A DNA stretch of 49,558 bases. Origin: a virus. The stretch covers positions 1 to 49,558 of the IMG/VR virus record IMGVR_UViG_3300023082_000014; one strand, written 5' to 3'. Positions 16,677 through 23,308 of this stretch are shown piece after piece. The position numbers were made by a program, and so were the translations under genes. Positions within the stretch are counted from its first letter, which is position 1, and each line of letters begins with the position of its first letter. Below the pieces are notes generated by a model. The model made no database searches. It was not told the origin of the DNA and saw only the letters and a list, made by a program, of their open reading frames with translations.

Positions 16677-17564
16677 ATGCCTTGGCTCAGAGGTGGGACT
16701 GTGTCCGTGACAAACGGATCGACTGCTGTAACCGGCGTGAATGCGGCGTTCGATGCCAACGCCCGGGTGGGTGATGCCTTCGTCGGCCCGGACGGCCTGA
16801 CGTACGAAGTTTCCAACGTAGCCAGCGCCACGGTCATATCGATCTTGCCTCCATATAAAGGCGCGACCGTCAGTGGTTCGGCCTACGCGATCATGCCGGT
16901 ACAGGGATATCCGAAACTGCTGGTTGATGCGTTCAACCAGCTCCGGCTGCAATTCGGCGACAAGATGGCGGCGCTTGGCACCACCGGTAATTACGAAATT
17001 CTGCCCGTCAGCAAAGGTGGCACGGGCAAGGATAACCCCCCGGAAGCGCGTACAGCGTTGGGCCTTGGGTCCGTGGCCGTAGAAAACGTCTTGCCTGTTG
17101 CAAAAGGGGGGACGGGGGGCGCAAGTCAGTCCGCAGCTCGCTCGGGCTTGGGGCTGGGCTCCGTAGCAACAATGCCGATACTGGGTGCGGTTGGCAACTC
17201 TGGGGGGGTACCTACCGGGGCAGTTATTGAGCGGGGATCAACCGCCAACGGTGAATACGTCAGACTGGCAGACGGAACCCAAATTTGTACATTTAAGACG
17301 CGCACTATCAAAACCCTCAACATTGCAACCGGTCCGCTGTTTTTTGGTGGAGGCGAGCCTGCGAGAGCTTTCGCAATACCGTTCGTTGCGCCACCAGCCA
17401 TTGCCATAACAGCCGCATTAGAGTCCGGGGAGGGGTGGTTTGTAGGGGGTAGTTCTCTTGTAATATCTAACACCGCCTGGCCTCCAGGGTACGTGTTTAG
17501 TCAAATTGCGCGGGGCGCACAGCAGGTGGCCGTTGAGTACATCGCTATTGGGAGATGGTATTAA
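16677..17564 (+). CDS. Tail fibre protein with KGGTG repeats
   Basis: 295 residues. The N-terminus 'MPWLRGGTVSVTNGSTAVTGVNAAFDANARVGDAF' is the fibre-attachment type. Two copies of the phage tail repeat follow, 'LPVSKGGTGKDNPPEARTAL' and 'LPVAKGGTGGASQSAARSGL', at about residues 110-160. The C-terminal about 110 residues are the likely receptor-binding tip. GGAG lies upstream of the ATG. Downstream are a fibre partner and a fibre assembly chaperone. Confidence 0.88.
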   Translation: MPWLRGGTVSVTNGSTAVTGVNAAFDANARVGDAFVGPDGLTYEVSNVASATVISILPPYKGATVSGSAYAIMPVQGYPKLLVDAFNQLRLQFGDKMAALGTTGNYEILPVSKGGTGKDNPPEARTALGLGSVAVENVLPVAKGGTGGASQSAARSGLGLGSVATMPILGAVGNSGGVPTGAVIERGSTANGEYVRLADGTQICTFKTRTIKTLNIATGPLFFGGGEPARAFAIPFVAPPAIAITAALESGEGWFVGGSSLVISNTAWPPGYVFSQIARGAQQVAVEYIAIGRWY

Positions 17565-17947
17565 TGATTATCAAACTAAGCCCGCAGAGACGCGATGATA
17601 GTCTCTCGGTAATCAAGAAAGGATCGGTTCTCAATGTTAATGGTGAGGACTTTGATTTTTCTCCAATGCTAGAGGGGTCGACACTGCCCTGGGAGGCAAT
17701 TAACTCAGAGTGGTTCGGCGGTCCGGTGGAAATGCAAAATGGAGAGATAACATTAACGCTTATGATCCCCCTTCCTTACAACTACAGCCAGGCGCAAGCA
17801 TGGCCGGTTGATTTGGTCAATGTGCCGGATGGATACGTGCAGTTTCCGCGGCCACTGACGCCAGAGGAGACCGAAATCAAATTCCCGCCGGGCCCGGTGG
17901 AGTCGGAAGAACGGCAGGAAGCGCAGCAGGGAGACATCGAAGCATGA
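17564..17947 (+). CDS. Fibre-module protein of unknown function
   Basis: 127 residues from the ATG overlapping the fibre stop (TAATG); an upstream in-frame ATG at 17555 would overlap more of the fibre gene. It contains 'MIIKLSPQRRDDSLSVIKKGSVLNVNGEDFDFSPM' and 'WFGGPVEMQNGEITLTLMIPLP', a composition typical of small proteins between the fibre gene and its chaperone in Pseudomonas phages. The C-terminus is acidic and Gln-rich. Confidence 0.75.
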   Translation: MIIKLSPQRRDDSLSVIKKGSVLNVNGEDFDFSPMLEGSTLPWEAINSEWFGGPVEMQNGEITLTLMIPLPYNYSQAQAWPVDLVNVPDGYVQFPRPLTPEETEIKFPPGPVESEERQEAQQGDIEA

Positions 17948-18222
17948 GCAATATTGACTGGACCAAGCTGGTTACCAAGGAAATGAAACAGACGGCTATC
18001 ACTATGCAGGTGATAGCGCAAATCACGGCAGAGCAGGCTCGCCTGAAGGCAATTGCAGACCGAGTAATTCAACCTTTGCAGGATGATCACGATACTGGTG
18101 ATGCAACAGAGTCAGATGAAGCTCGCCTCATCGTTTGGAAAAGATATCGTTCGGCACTCGCCAAAGTCCAGCTACAGCCAGGCTACCCCACTGACGTCGA
18201 GTGGCCGGTGCTTCCGGCCTAA
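17944..18222 (+). CDS. Tail fibre assembly chaperone (Tfa-like)
   Basis: 92 residues. The C-terminal 'LIVWKRYRSALAKVQLQPGYPTDVEWPVLPA' is the conserved caudoviral tail fibre assembly motif (W-K-x-Y-R ... W-P-x-x-P). It probably helps fold or trimerise the fibre tip and overlaps the preceding gene by four bases. Confidence 0.85.
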   Translation: MSNIDWTKLVTKEMKQTAITMQVIAQITAEQARLKAIADRVIQPLQDDHDTGDATESDEARLIVWKRYRSALAKVQLQPGYPTDVEWPVLPA

Positions 18223-18245
18223 GAAATCCTCATCGTTACGCCAAA

Positions 18246-18270
18246 CCCGCCATCGAGCGGGATTTTTTTT
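18246..18270 (+). terminator. Terminator after the fibre module
   Basis: CCCGC/GCGGG stem (18246-18250, 18257-18261), 6-nt loop, then A and eight T. Confidence 0.78.
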
Positions 18271-18285
18271 GCCTGGAGAAAAGTG

Positions 18286-18711
18286 ATGACCGTGACTGAA
18301 AAAGACCGCGATGTGCTGGCGCGCACCCTGTGGGGCGAAGCGCGTGGCGAGGGGCTGGCCGGAATGGTGGCCGTGGCCTGGACGATCCGCAACCGCGTGG
18401 ACGATGGGAAGGACAAGTCGTGGTGGGGCGAGGGTTACGCCGGCGTCTGCCAAAAGCCGTACCAGTTCAGCTGCTGGAACCGCAACGACCCGAACTATCA
18501 ATTCTTGAGCGGCGCGCGGCAGATCCCATTCCGCGAGCTGGCGCAATGTCGGATTGCTGCTGACCAGGTGATTGACGGCAAGGTAGCGGATCCCACTGGC
18601 GGCGCGACCCACTACTACGCGACCACTATGCCCAAGGCGCCGGACTGGGCGGCCAAGGCAAAGCGGACGCTGAAGCTTGGCAACCATATTTTCTTCCGCG
18701 ACGTGCCTTGA
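18286..18711 (+). CDS. Endolysin, SleB-type cell wall hydrolase
   Basis: 141 residues. 'DVLARTLWGEARGEGLAGMVAVAWTIRNRV' and 'YQFSCWNR' followed by 'DPTGGATHYYA' are the signature of the SleB/Hydrolase_2 family, which includes a catalytic Glu in the GEAR motif and acts as a lytic transglycosylase or muramidase on peptidoglycan. There is no signal peptide, so release depends on the holin, which is encoded about 29 kb away in the window. GGAGAAAAG precedes the start; GTG at 18283 is an alternative. Confidence 0.93.
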   Translation: MTVTEKDRDVLARTLWGEARGEGLAGMVAVAWTIRNRVDDGKDKSWWGEGYAGVCQKPYQFSCWNRNDPNYQFLSGARQIPFRELAQCRIAADQVIDGKVADPTGGATHYYATTMPKAPDWAAKAKRTLKLGNHIFFRDVP

Positions 18712-18763
18712 TCGCGCCGATCACCAGGCTGCCCTCAGTACAGATTCAGATTAGGAAAAGAAT

Positions 18764-18979
18764 ATGCAATCTCAACAATATATCGCCCCCGCGAGCCTGG
18801 CACCGGTGACACTCGCGGTCAAAGCAAACGGTGGAAGTGTGAAGGTCGAAAAGCAGGTGGGCCCCGATTGGGTTGTGTCTGATGTGTTCGCGCAGGACGG
18901 CGCCTGGCGTCTCGATCTTGGATATTCGCAAACACGCTTTACGCCAGTTGGCGGCGCCGTATTTGAGATTTCGTCATGA
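18764..18979 (+). CDS. Small beta-rich protein before the SGNH hydrolase
   Basis: 71 residues, 'MQSQQYIAPASLAPVTLAVKANGGSVKVEKQVGPDWVVSDVFAQDGAWRLDLG...'. AGGAAAAG precedes the ATG and the stop overlaps the next start by four bases, so the two genes form a pair. By position it may anchor or chaperone the downstream esterase; no function is recognisable. Confidence 0.68.
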   Translation: MQSQQYIAPASLAPVTLAVKANGGSVKVEKQVGPDWVVSDVFAQDGAWRLDLGYSQTRFTPVGGAVFEISS

Positions 18980-20220
18980 GTCTGCTCATCAGCACTGCGG
19001 TGTCTCGCCGCCGCATCCGTCGTGGTCTCGGACTGTTGGGCGACAGCTTCAGCGCGAACAGCCACACCATTGCTGCCACTGCTTTCGGTACTGAGGCGTA
19101 TGGCCCCGCCGGCGCGATCGCGGCAAAGACTGGCCTCTTTCCCAGCTACTTGGACAATCAGGGAAAGGTTGGCGACCATTCCGGCCAGTTCATGCCGAGG
19201 CTTCCGTCCTGTCTGACGTCACTCACCGCGGATCTGTGGCTGTTGCTGTCACGCACCAACGACAGCACCACGCCCGGTATGACGCTCGCTGACAGCAAGG
19301 CGAACGTGATGAAGGCGATCACCGCCTTCCAGAACACGCCCGGTAAGTACCTGATTGTCGGAACGGGTACGCCGCGCTTCGGCACCAAGGCATTGACCGG
19401 CGCCGCGCTCGCCGATGCGATCGCTTACAAGGACTGGGTGCTGAACTACGTCCGGCAGTTCGTCCCGGTGGTCAATATTTGGGACGGGTTCACGCAGGAT
19501 ATGACCGTCGATGATCTGCATCCGAACCTGATCGGCGCCGACTTCATCCAGTCCCGCTGCGTGCCGGTCATCAACGCCAATTTCGAGTTCTTCGGCGTGC
19601 CGCTGCCCACGGATGCCGCCGACCTGTACTCGGCTATTCGGCCGTTCGGCTGCCTGAACGCCAACCCGCTGATGACTGGCGCAACCGGCGTCATCAACGC
19701 ATCAGCCAACCCAGTCGCAGGATCGGTGCTGGCGGACAACTACAAGGCCTCCGGCTCAGGCCTGACCGGCATCACTTCGCGCTGGTATAAGGAGCAGTCA
19801 GCGTTTGGTGAGGCTCAATGCATTGAACTGGCTGGCGCGATGGCGGCCGCCGGCGGCTACATCTACGTGCAGCCGGCGGCGAACATCACACTGTCGAACC
19901 TGCTGGCCGGCGACGTCATCGAGATGGTTTCGGCGCCGGAGATCGTTGGCAACAGTCGGGGCATCCTTGGCTGGGAGGCTGAGCTGATCATCACCAAGCC
20001 AGTCGCGGGCACGTCCACCACCATTTACTACCGGTCGATGGACAAATATCAGGAACCGTTCACGCTGCCGGCCAATTGGAAGGGTGCGCTGGAGACGCAG
20101 CGTTACACGGGCGACGTGACGGAGACTGTCGTCACCTCGCGCATGGGGCTGTACTTAGCCGCTGGCATTGCTCAGGATTCGAAAGTGAAGGTCGCTCAGT
20201 TCGGAGTCAGGAAGATCTGA
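18976..20220 (+). CDS. SGNH/GDSL-family hydrolase, putative virion-associated esterase
   Basis: 414 residues. The N-terminal half carries the SGNH blocks: GDS with Ser24 (GLLGDSFSAN), a block III-like RTND with Asn95, and a D-x-x-H block with Asp179/His182 (DDLHPN). The C-terminal about 180 residues look like a beta-sandwich carbohydrate-binding region ('AANITLSNLLAGDVIEM...'). Such enzymes de-acetylate surface polysaccharide. As the last gene after the fibres and lysin it may be a tail-linked depolymerase accessory or a conversion gene. Confidence 0.85.
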   Translation: MSLLISTAVSRRRIRRGLGLLGDSFSANSHTIAATAFGTEAYGPAGAIAAKTGLFPSYLDNQGKVGDHSGQFMPRLPSCLTSLTADLWLLLSRTNDSTTPGMTLADSKANVMKAITAFQNTPGKYLIVGTGTPRFGTKALTGAALADAIAYKDWVLNYVRQFVPVVNIWDGFTQDMTVDDLHPNLIGADFIQSRCVPVINANFEFFGVPLPTDAADLYSAIRPFGCLNANPLMTGATGVINASANPVAGSVLADNYKASGSGLTGITSRWYKEQSAFGEAQCIELAGAMAAAGGYIYVQPAANITLSNLLAGDVIEMVSAPEIVGNSRGILGWEAELIITKPVAGTSTTIYYRSMDKYQEPFTLPANWKGALETQRYTGDVTETVVTSRMGLYLAAGIAQDSKVKVAQFGVRKI

Positions 20221-20275
20221 CTGAGCAACAGCCGGGCGGCCGTATTCGAGCCGCGGCGCGCTGCAGCGCCCGGTC

Positions 20276-20974
20276 TCACTCTTCAAGCGGATCGATCAGG
20301 TGCGGCCCCTGATTTCTGACATTTCCTACATCCCTGCTGACCTCGAACCAGGTGAATTCCTCAGTCGGCCTGCAGCACTCCTTTGCGAGCTCGGCGGCGC
20401 GCTCCGGCGTCGTTTCGGGATCCACCCATTCGCGGGCGTGCTCTGGGCTCAGCACCACCGGCCGCCGATCGTGGATGTCGACCATCCCTTGATCGCTGTC
20501 CGCGGTGATGATCACGAAGCCGTCCTGCGGATCGGGCTCAAGCCCCTGATGCACTTCCGCCAGCGCGGCGAAGAACATCGCGCCTTCCTCTTTCAGCCTG
20601 ATGAAGTAGGGCTGTTTCTTCTTCGGATCGTTGGGGTCCTTGACCCATTCAAACCAGCCGTTCGCCGGAGCCAGCACCCGGCCGTTCGGCCATAGCTGCT
20701 TGAAGTACTTCCCTGTCATCACCGTTTCGACCCTGGCATTGATCGGGGCCGGACGCTTCCCTTCACCTTTCGCCCAGAACGGCGACCATCCCCAACGCAC
20801 CTTGTCTACGCTCAGCCCTTCCTCGGTCGGTCTGATGATCTCGACACGAGTCGTCGGCGCAACGTTGTAGCGCTCGATTGGCCAGAGGTCGTATCCATTG
20901 ATCACCAGCTGCTCTGGAGCAAGCTCCTTGAGGTAGTGGTCCATCGGTTCGTAGATTGAGTAGCGTCCGCACAT
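20276..20974 (-). CDS. HMCES/YedK-type abasic-site shielding protein (SRAP)
   Basis: 232 residues. The SRAP active site is complete: Cys2 (MCGRY), Asn79/Arg81 (INAR), Glu109 (GWFEW) and His168 (DIHDRRPV). These proteins form a thiazolidine cross-link with abasic sites in single-stranded DNA, protecting them at stalled forks. The gene is transcribed leftward, against the tail module. Its start lies about 60 bp from a perfect LexA box shared with the divergent genes that follow, so SOS control is likely. Confidence 0.95.
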   Translation of the reverse strand: MCGRYSIYEPMDHYLKELAPEQLVINGYDLWPIERYNVAPTTRVEIIRPTEEGLSVDKVRWGWSPFWAKGEGKRPAPINARVETVMTGKYFKQLWPNGRVLAPANGWFEWVKDPNDPKKKQPYFIRLKEEGAMFFAALAEVHQGLEPDPQDGFVIITADSDQGMVDIHDRRPVVLSPEHAREWVDPETTPERAAELAKECCRPTEEFTWFEVSRDVGNVRNQGPHLIDPLEE

Positions 20975-21034
20975 GAGGTCACCTGTCGCAAATCGGCTTA
21001 TACAGTGTTGACCACAATCCTCGCGCTTAGTTAA

Positions 21035-21050
21035 CTGTACGCATATACAG
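21035..21050. promoter_or_regulatory. LexA (SOS) box between HMCES and the UmuD'-like gene pair
   Basis: CTGTACGCATATACAG matches CTGT-N8-ACAG perfectly and extends to AACTGT/ACAGTT at both ends. It lies 61 bp from the leftward HMCES start and 20 bp before the rightward start at 21070, well placed to repress both until SOS induction. Confidence 0.9.
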
Positions 21051-21069
21051 TTAATTCAAGCGATCTTTC

Positions 21070-21366
21070 ATGTATTTCCTAATCACTCCGCGCCGGCAGA
21101 TGGGCGTTGCTTTGCCCAAGGACCAAGTCAGCAAGGTAACGCCGTTCAAGGGCGACGTTCAGATCGTCGAGGCGCAGTGCTCAGCGCTCGGGCGGATCAC
21201 AAGGCAGGCGTTCCTGCTCAGCGCCGTCGGCCATGCGCCCGACATACTGCCGCGCCTGCTCGATGCCAGCGTGACAAGCTTGGGCACGCAAGGGATGACC
21301 ATTTCCGGCATCGAGCAGATCGGCGAAGCGTTCTACTTTCAGTCGTGGTGGTGCCGCTTTGAATGA
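21070..21366 (+). CDS. Hypothetical protein, first gene of SOS-controlled pair
   Basis: 98 residues, 'MYFLITPRRQMGVALPKDQVSKVTPFKGDVQIVEAQCSALGRITRQAFLLSAVGHAPDILPRLL...'. No catalytic motif is recognised. It lies immediately after the LexA box and directly before the UmuD'-like gene, so it is expected to be induced with it. A partner or modulator of that protein is a reasonable guess. Confidence 0.75.
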   Translation: MYFLITPRRQMGVALPKDQVSKVTPFKGDVQIVEAQCSALGRITRQAFLLSAVGHAPDILPRLLDASVTSLGTQGMTISGIEQIGEAFYFQSWWCRFE

Positions 21367-21370
21367 CGAC

Positions 21371-21709
21371 ATGGTTCCGGACCACCTGGACATTTCCCTG
21401 GACGAGTTCCTGAACATACGCGCGCCGGGCACTTACCTGGTGAAGGTTGAAGGCGACAGCATGGAAGGGGCGGGTATCTTCTGCGGTGATCTGCTGATCG
21501 TCGACAAGGGGATCGACGCCAAGGCAGGACAGGTCATCATCGGTGTGGTGAACCAGCAACCGCTGGTCAAGTACCTGGCCTTTGTGGGCTGCCACGCGGT
21601 ACTGCGCTCGGCGAACCGAAAATATCCTGATCGCTTCATCATGGAAGGGGACGACTTCGATGTCTGGGGCGTTGTTACCCACAGCATTCGGGATCACTGG
21701 AGGAATTGA
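21371..21709 (+). CDS. UmuD'-like S24 protein (HumD type)
   Basis: 112 residues from the ATG at 21371; a TTG at 21359 overlapping the upstream stop would add four residues. It corresponds to E. coli UmuD from just after its cleavage site: 'PDHLDISLDEFLNIRAPGTYLVKVEGDSM' is followed by the Ser of GDSM, 'DLLIVDKG' and the Lys of PLVKYL. The N-terminal Cys-Gly cleavage arm is absent, so it would be born in the active UmuD' form, as phage P1 HumD is. No umuC lies nearby; it may act with host polymerase V. Confidence 0.88.
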   Translation: MVPDHLDISLDEFLNIRAPGTYLVKVEGDSMEGAGIFCGDLLIVDKGIDAKAGQVIIGVVNQQPLVKYLAFVGCHAVLRSANRKYPDRFIMEGDDFDVWGVVTHSIRDHWRN

Positions 21710-21712
21710 GCA

Positions 21713-21954
21713 TGGACGTCAAAGCGCGAGAATTGAAGATCTGGAACGACCTGCTCGAGCACGAGGCTCGGCGCGAATGCGCGATCGATCACTGGGCGGG
21801 GGAGTTGGCTGGCCATGCCAAGGCGCTGCACCGGACCGGCGTCATCGACGAAGATGAGTTGCGGGAAATGCTCGAATACGCCGATGCGGCCTACGCCCAC
21901 GTGTTCGAGGACTTGGCTTATCGCAACTGGTTAAAAGCTGGCCGACCGTCCTAA
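21713..21954 (+). CDS. Small acidic helical protein
   Basis: 80 residues, 'MDVKARELKIWNDLLEHEARRECAIDHWAGELAGHAKALHRTGVIDEDELREMLEYADAAYAHVFEDL...'. It is predicted all-helical. GGAGGAATTGAGC precedes the ATG and it follows the UmuD'-like gene by three bases, so it is in the same SOS operon. Function unknown. Confidence 0.75.
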
Positions 21955-22246
21955 AGATCAGGACATTAGCATTGATAAAAAAAAGTGACCTACGCCCTAG
22001 GCTTGATGCCGTAGGGCCCACACGCAATCTCCCCTTTTTACACAAAGCTTTATCCACAGGTGATGCGTTGCAGGCCCGGTCTGAAACGCATATCTTGTAG
22101 CCAGTCGCCATGGCAGACCCTATATGTAGGGTTTCAAGCGAAAGCTGAAGTGATATCGAAACCCTTCAGGGTGTGAGGAAAAAGGCTGATGATCGAAGTA
22201 TCGGATTGTAGGCTGATCGGAACGAGGTTTTTGAGCAGCGGCCGGA
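21955..22246. other. Intergenic region with hairpins and one consensus DnaA box
   Basis: No credible gene was found. It holds an imperfect CCTACG/CGTAGG hairpin (about 21988-22015), a perfect DnaA box TTATCCACA at 22050-22058, and a short CCCTA...TAGGG repeat near 22118-22132. A single DnaA box is weak evidence of an origin. Confidence 0.4.
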
Positions 22247-22250
22247 AACG

Positions 22251-22276
22251 AAAAAGCCCGGCACATGGCCGGGCTT
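22251..22276 (-). terminator. Terminator of the leftward two-gene unit
   Basis: AAGCCCGGC/GCCGGGCTT stem (22254-22262, 22268-22276). In leftward RNA it is followed by a U-run (A-run at 22251-22255 on the + strand). It ends the 22294-22778 unit. Confidence 0.78.
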
Positions 22277-22293
22277 AAGAATGGGGTGTTGCT

Positions 22294-22428
22294 TTATGCG
22301 GCCTGCTTGGCGCCTACATGGGATGCCAATGCTTTTTCGGTCGCGTCCAGCTTTCCCTCGATGGATTCAAGGATGGCTGCAGCTCGTTGAGCTAGTGCGG
22401 CAAATTCGAAATCGCTTAGCTTTTTCAC
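22294..22428 (-). CDS. Small helical protein (44 aa), coupled to the upstream gene
   Basis: GTG start overlapping the upstream stop (GTGA), with GAGG eight bases before it. The product, beginning VKKLSDFEFAALAQRAAAIL, is a single amphipathic helix pattern ending in VGAKQAA. A terminator follows directly. Coupling, a proper ribosome-binding site and the terminator support a real gene despite its size. Function unknown. Confidence 0.6.
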   Translation of the reverse strand: MKKLSDFEFAALAQRAAAILESIEGKLDATEKALASHVGAKQAA

Positions 22429-22778
22429 AGGAATGACCTCGTATCAAGTTGTTTAACAAAGCTATCTAATGCCTCGGCGTCATCAGCATCGATGGCCTTG
22501 GCGATGCCTTCCATGCACCCTACGTATTCCCGCGCTTTCTGCGCTGTGTGGGCGTCATCAATTTGGTTAGCCAACAAATCAATGATTTGGCACACCTCCC
22601 TGAATTGTGCTGCAATTTCCGCGTAAGTCGGGTTTTCGAGCTTCAGGACGCTGATCGAGTAATTCTTTGCTTGATGCAGCACGCGGTTAGCTGCGTGGAG
22701 CAAGGAGTTGTACAGCGTTTCCACTGCTTTTTGCTTATTACTCAGCTCTTCCTGAACCATTTCCAGCTTCCCCGACAT
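22425..22778 (-). CDS. Helical protein of unknown function near attP
   Basis: 117 residues from the ATG at 22778 (MSGKLEMVQEELSNKQKAVETLYNSLL...). A TTG at 22823 is open but lies on the -35 box of the promoter, so the internal ATG is preferred. The product is almost wholly helical, likely coiled-coil at the N-terminus, with an acidic C-terminus. With its small partner it forms a self-contained promoter-to-terminator unit between the SOS cluster and attP, the usual place for lysogen-expressed genes. Confidence 0.68.
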   Translation of the reverse strand: MSGKLEMVQEELSNKQKAVETLYNSLLHAANRVLHQAKNYSISVLKLENPTYAEIAAQFREVCQIIDLLANQIDDAHTAQKAREYVGCMEGIAKAIDADDAEALDSFVKQLDTRSFL

Positions 22779-22795
22779 TATCAAAAGGTCGCGGG

Positions 22796-22823
22796 ATTCT
22801 ATAGCTATTGGTGAGACTGTCAA
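22796..22823 (-). promoter_or_regulatory. Near-consensus sigma70 promoter for the leftward unit
   Basis: On the minus strand, TTGACA (22823-22818), a 16-bp spacer and TAGAAT (22801-22796). The -10 ends 17 bases before the ATG at 22778. Confidence 0.75.
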
Positions 22824-23112
22824 TACACCGGAAAAGTCACATCCCCAATATGGTCTAGCTTCGCAGATTGGTCAACACGTCTTATGTATCGGTCCAATTT
22901 GCAGGAACTATAGCCTTGCGACTGCGTTTTTGCGTACCTGGCCGGTACATTGGCTGCATTCACTTGGCGTTACCTTAGTAGTCAATTGCTAAAAAACGTG
23001 CCGCTTTTCGCTAATCCGTTCGTCGGAGAGCATGCATTGCAATTGATTGCAAAATCGTGAAGCGGGAGAGCGGAAGGGTTTTGGTGGCAGAACGCCGGGG
23101 AGGGGAAGCAGC

Positions 23113-23136
23113 TCCCGCTGTTGAGTTACAGCGGGA
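23113..23136. repeat. Perfect 9-bp inverted repeat in the attP region
   Basis: TCCCGCTGT and ACAGCGGGA flank a 6-base centre. There is no T-run, so it is more likely a protein-binding site than a terminator. It lies about 120 bp from the candidate attP core. Confidence 0.55.
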
Positions 23137-23147
23137 TTAAGGTTCTC

Positions 23148-23165
23148 GTACCACTTTTTGTACCA
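23148..23165. repeat. Paired GTACCA motifs (possible integrase arm sites)
   Basis: GTACCA occurs at 23148 and 23160. A related pair, GTACCG at 23332 and GTACCA at 23343, lies in the end of the integrase gene on the other side of the candidate core. Pairs at 11-12 bp spacing flanking an att core fit arm-type binding sites, but this is inference. Confidence 0.35.
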
Positions 23166-23252
23166 CCGGTTGCGTTGGAGCCGGTAAGCGTGGGTTGATC
23201 CGGGTAAGCAAACCCCCGGAATCATTGCCCTAGTCTACTGGGATCAACGCAT

Positions 23253-23275
23253 TCGGAATTATGTCGCAATTCCCG
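23253..23275. other. Candidate attP core
   Basis: GGAATT (23255-23260) and AATTCC (23268-23273) form an inverted repeat around a 7-bp centre, ATGTCGC. This is the layout of tyrosine-recombinase core sites. It lies 36 bp beyond the integrase stop, the usual attP position. No tRNA 3' end was recognised here, so the host attB cannot be named. Confidence 0.45.
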
Positions 23276-23308
23276 TGCATTACCTAGGGGCCTTACGGAG
23301 CGCGGCGT

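Noticed and set aside
22050-22058. Perfect DnaA box TTATCCACA as a replication origin.
   Set aside because: A single box without an AT-rich unwinding region or initiator gene nearby; the iterons in the O-like gene are a better origin.
23117-23130. CTGT...ACAG inside the inverted repeat near attP looked like a LexA box.
   Set aside because: The spacing is six bases, not eight, so it does not match the SOS consensus.
20221-23308. The possibility that two different prophages meet here (tail end of one, int of another).
   Set aside because: No chromosomal genes or duplicated phage modules were seen; the single set of modules is complementary, so one circular or tandem phage is simpler.
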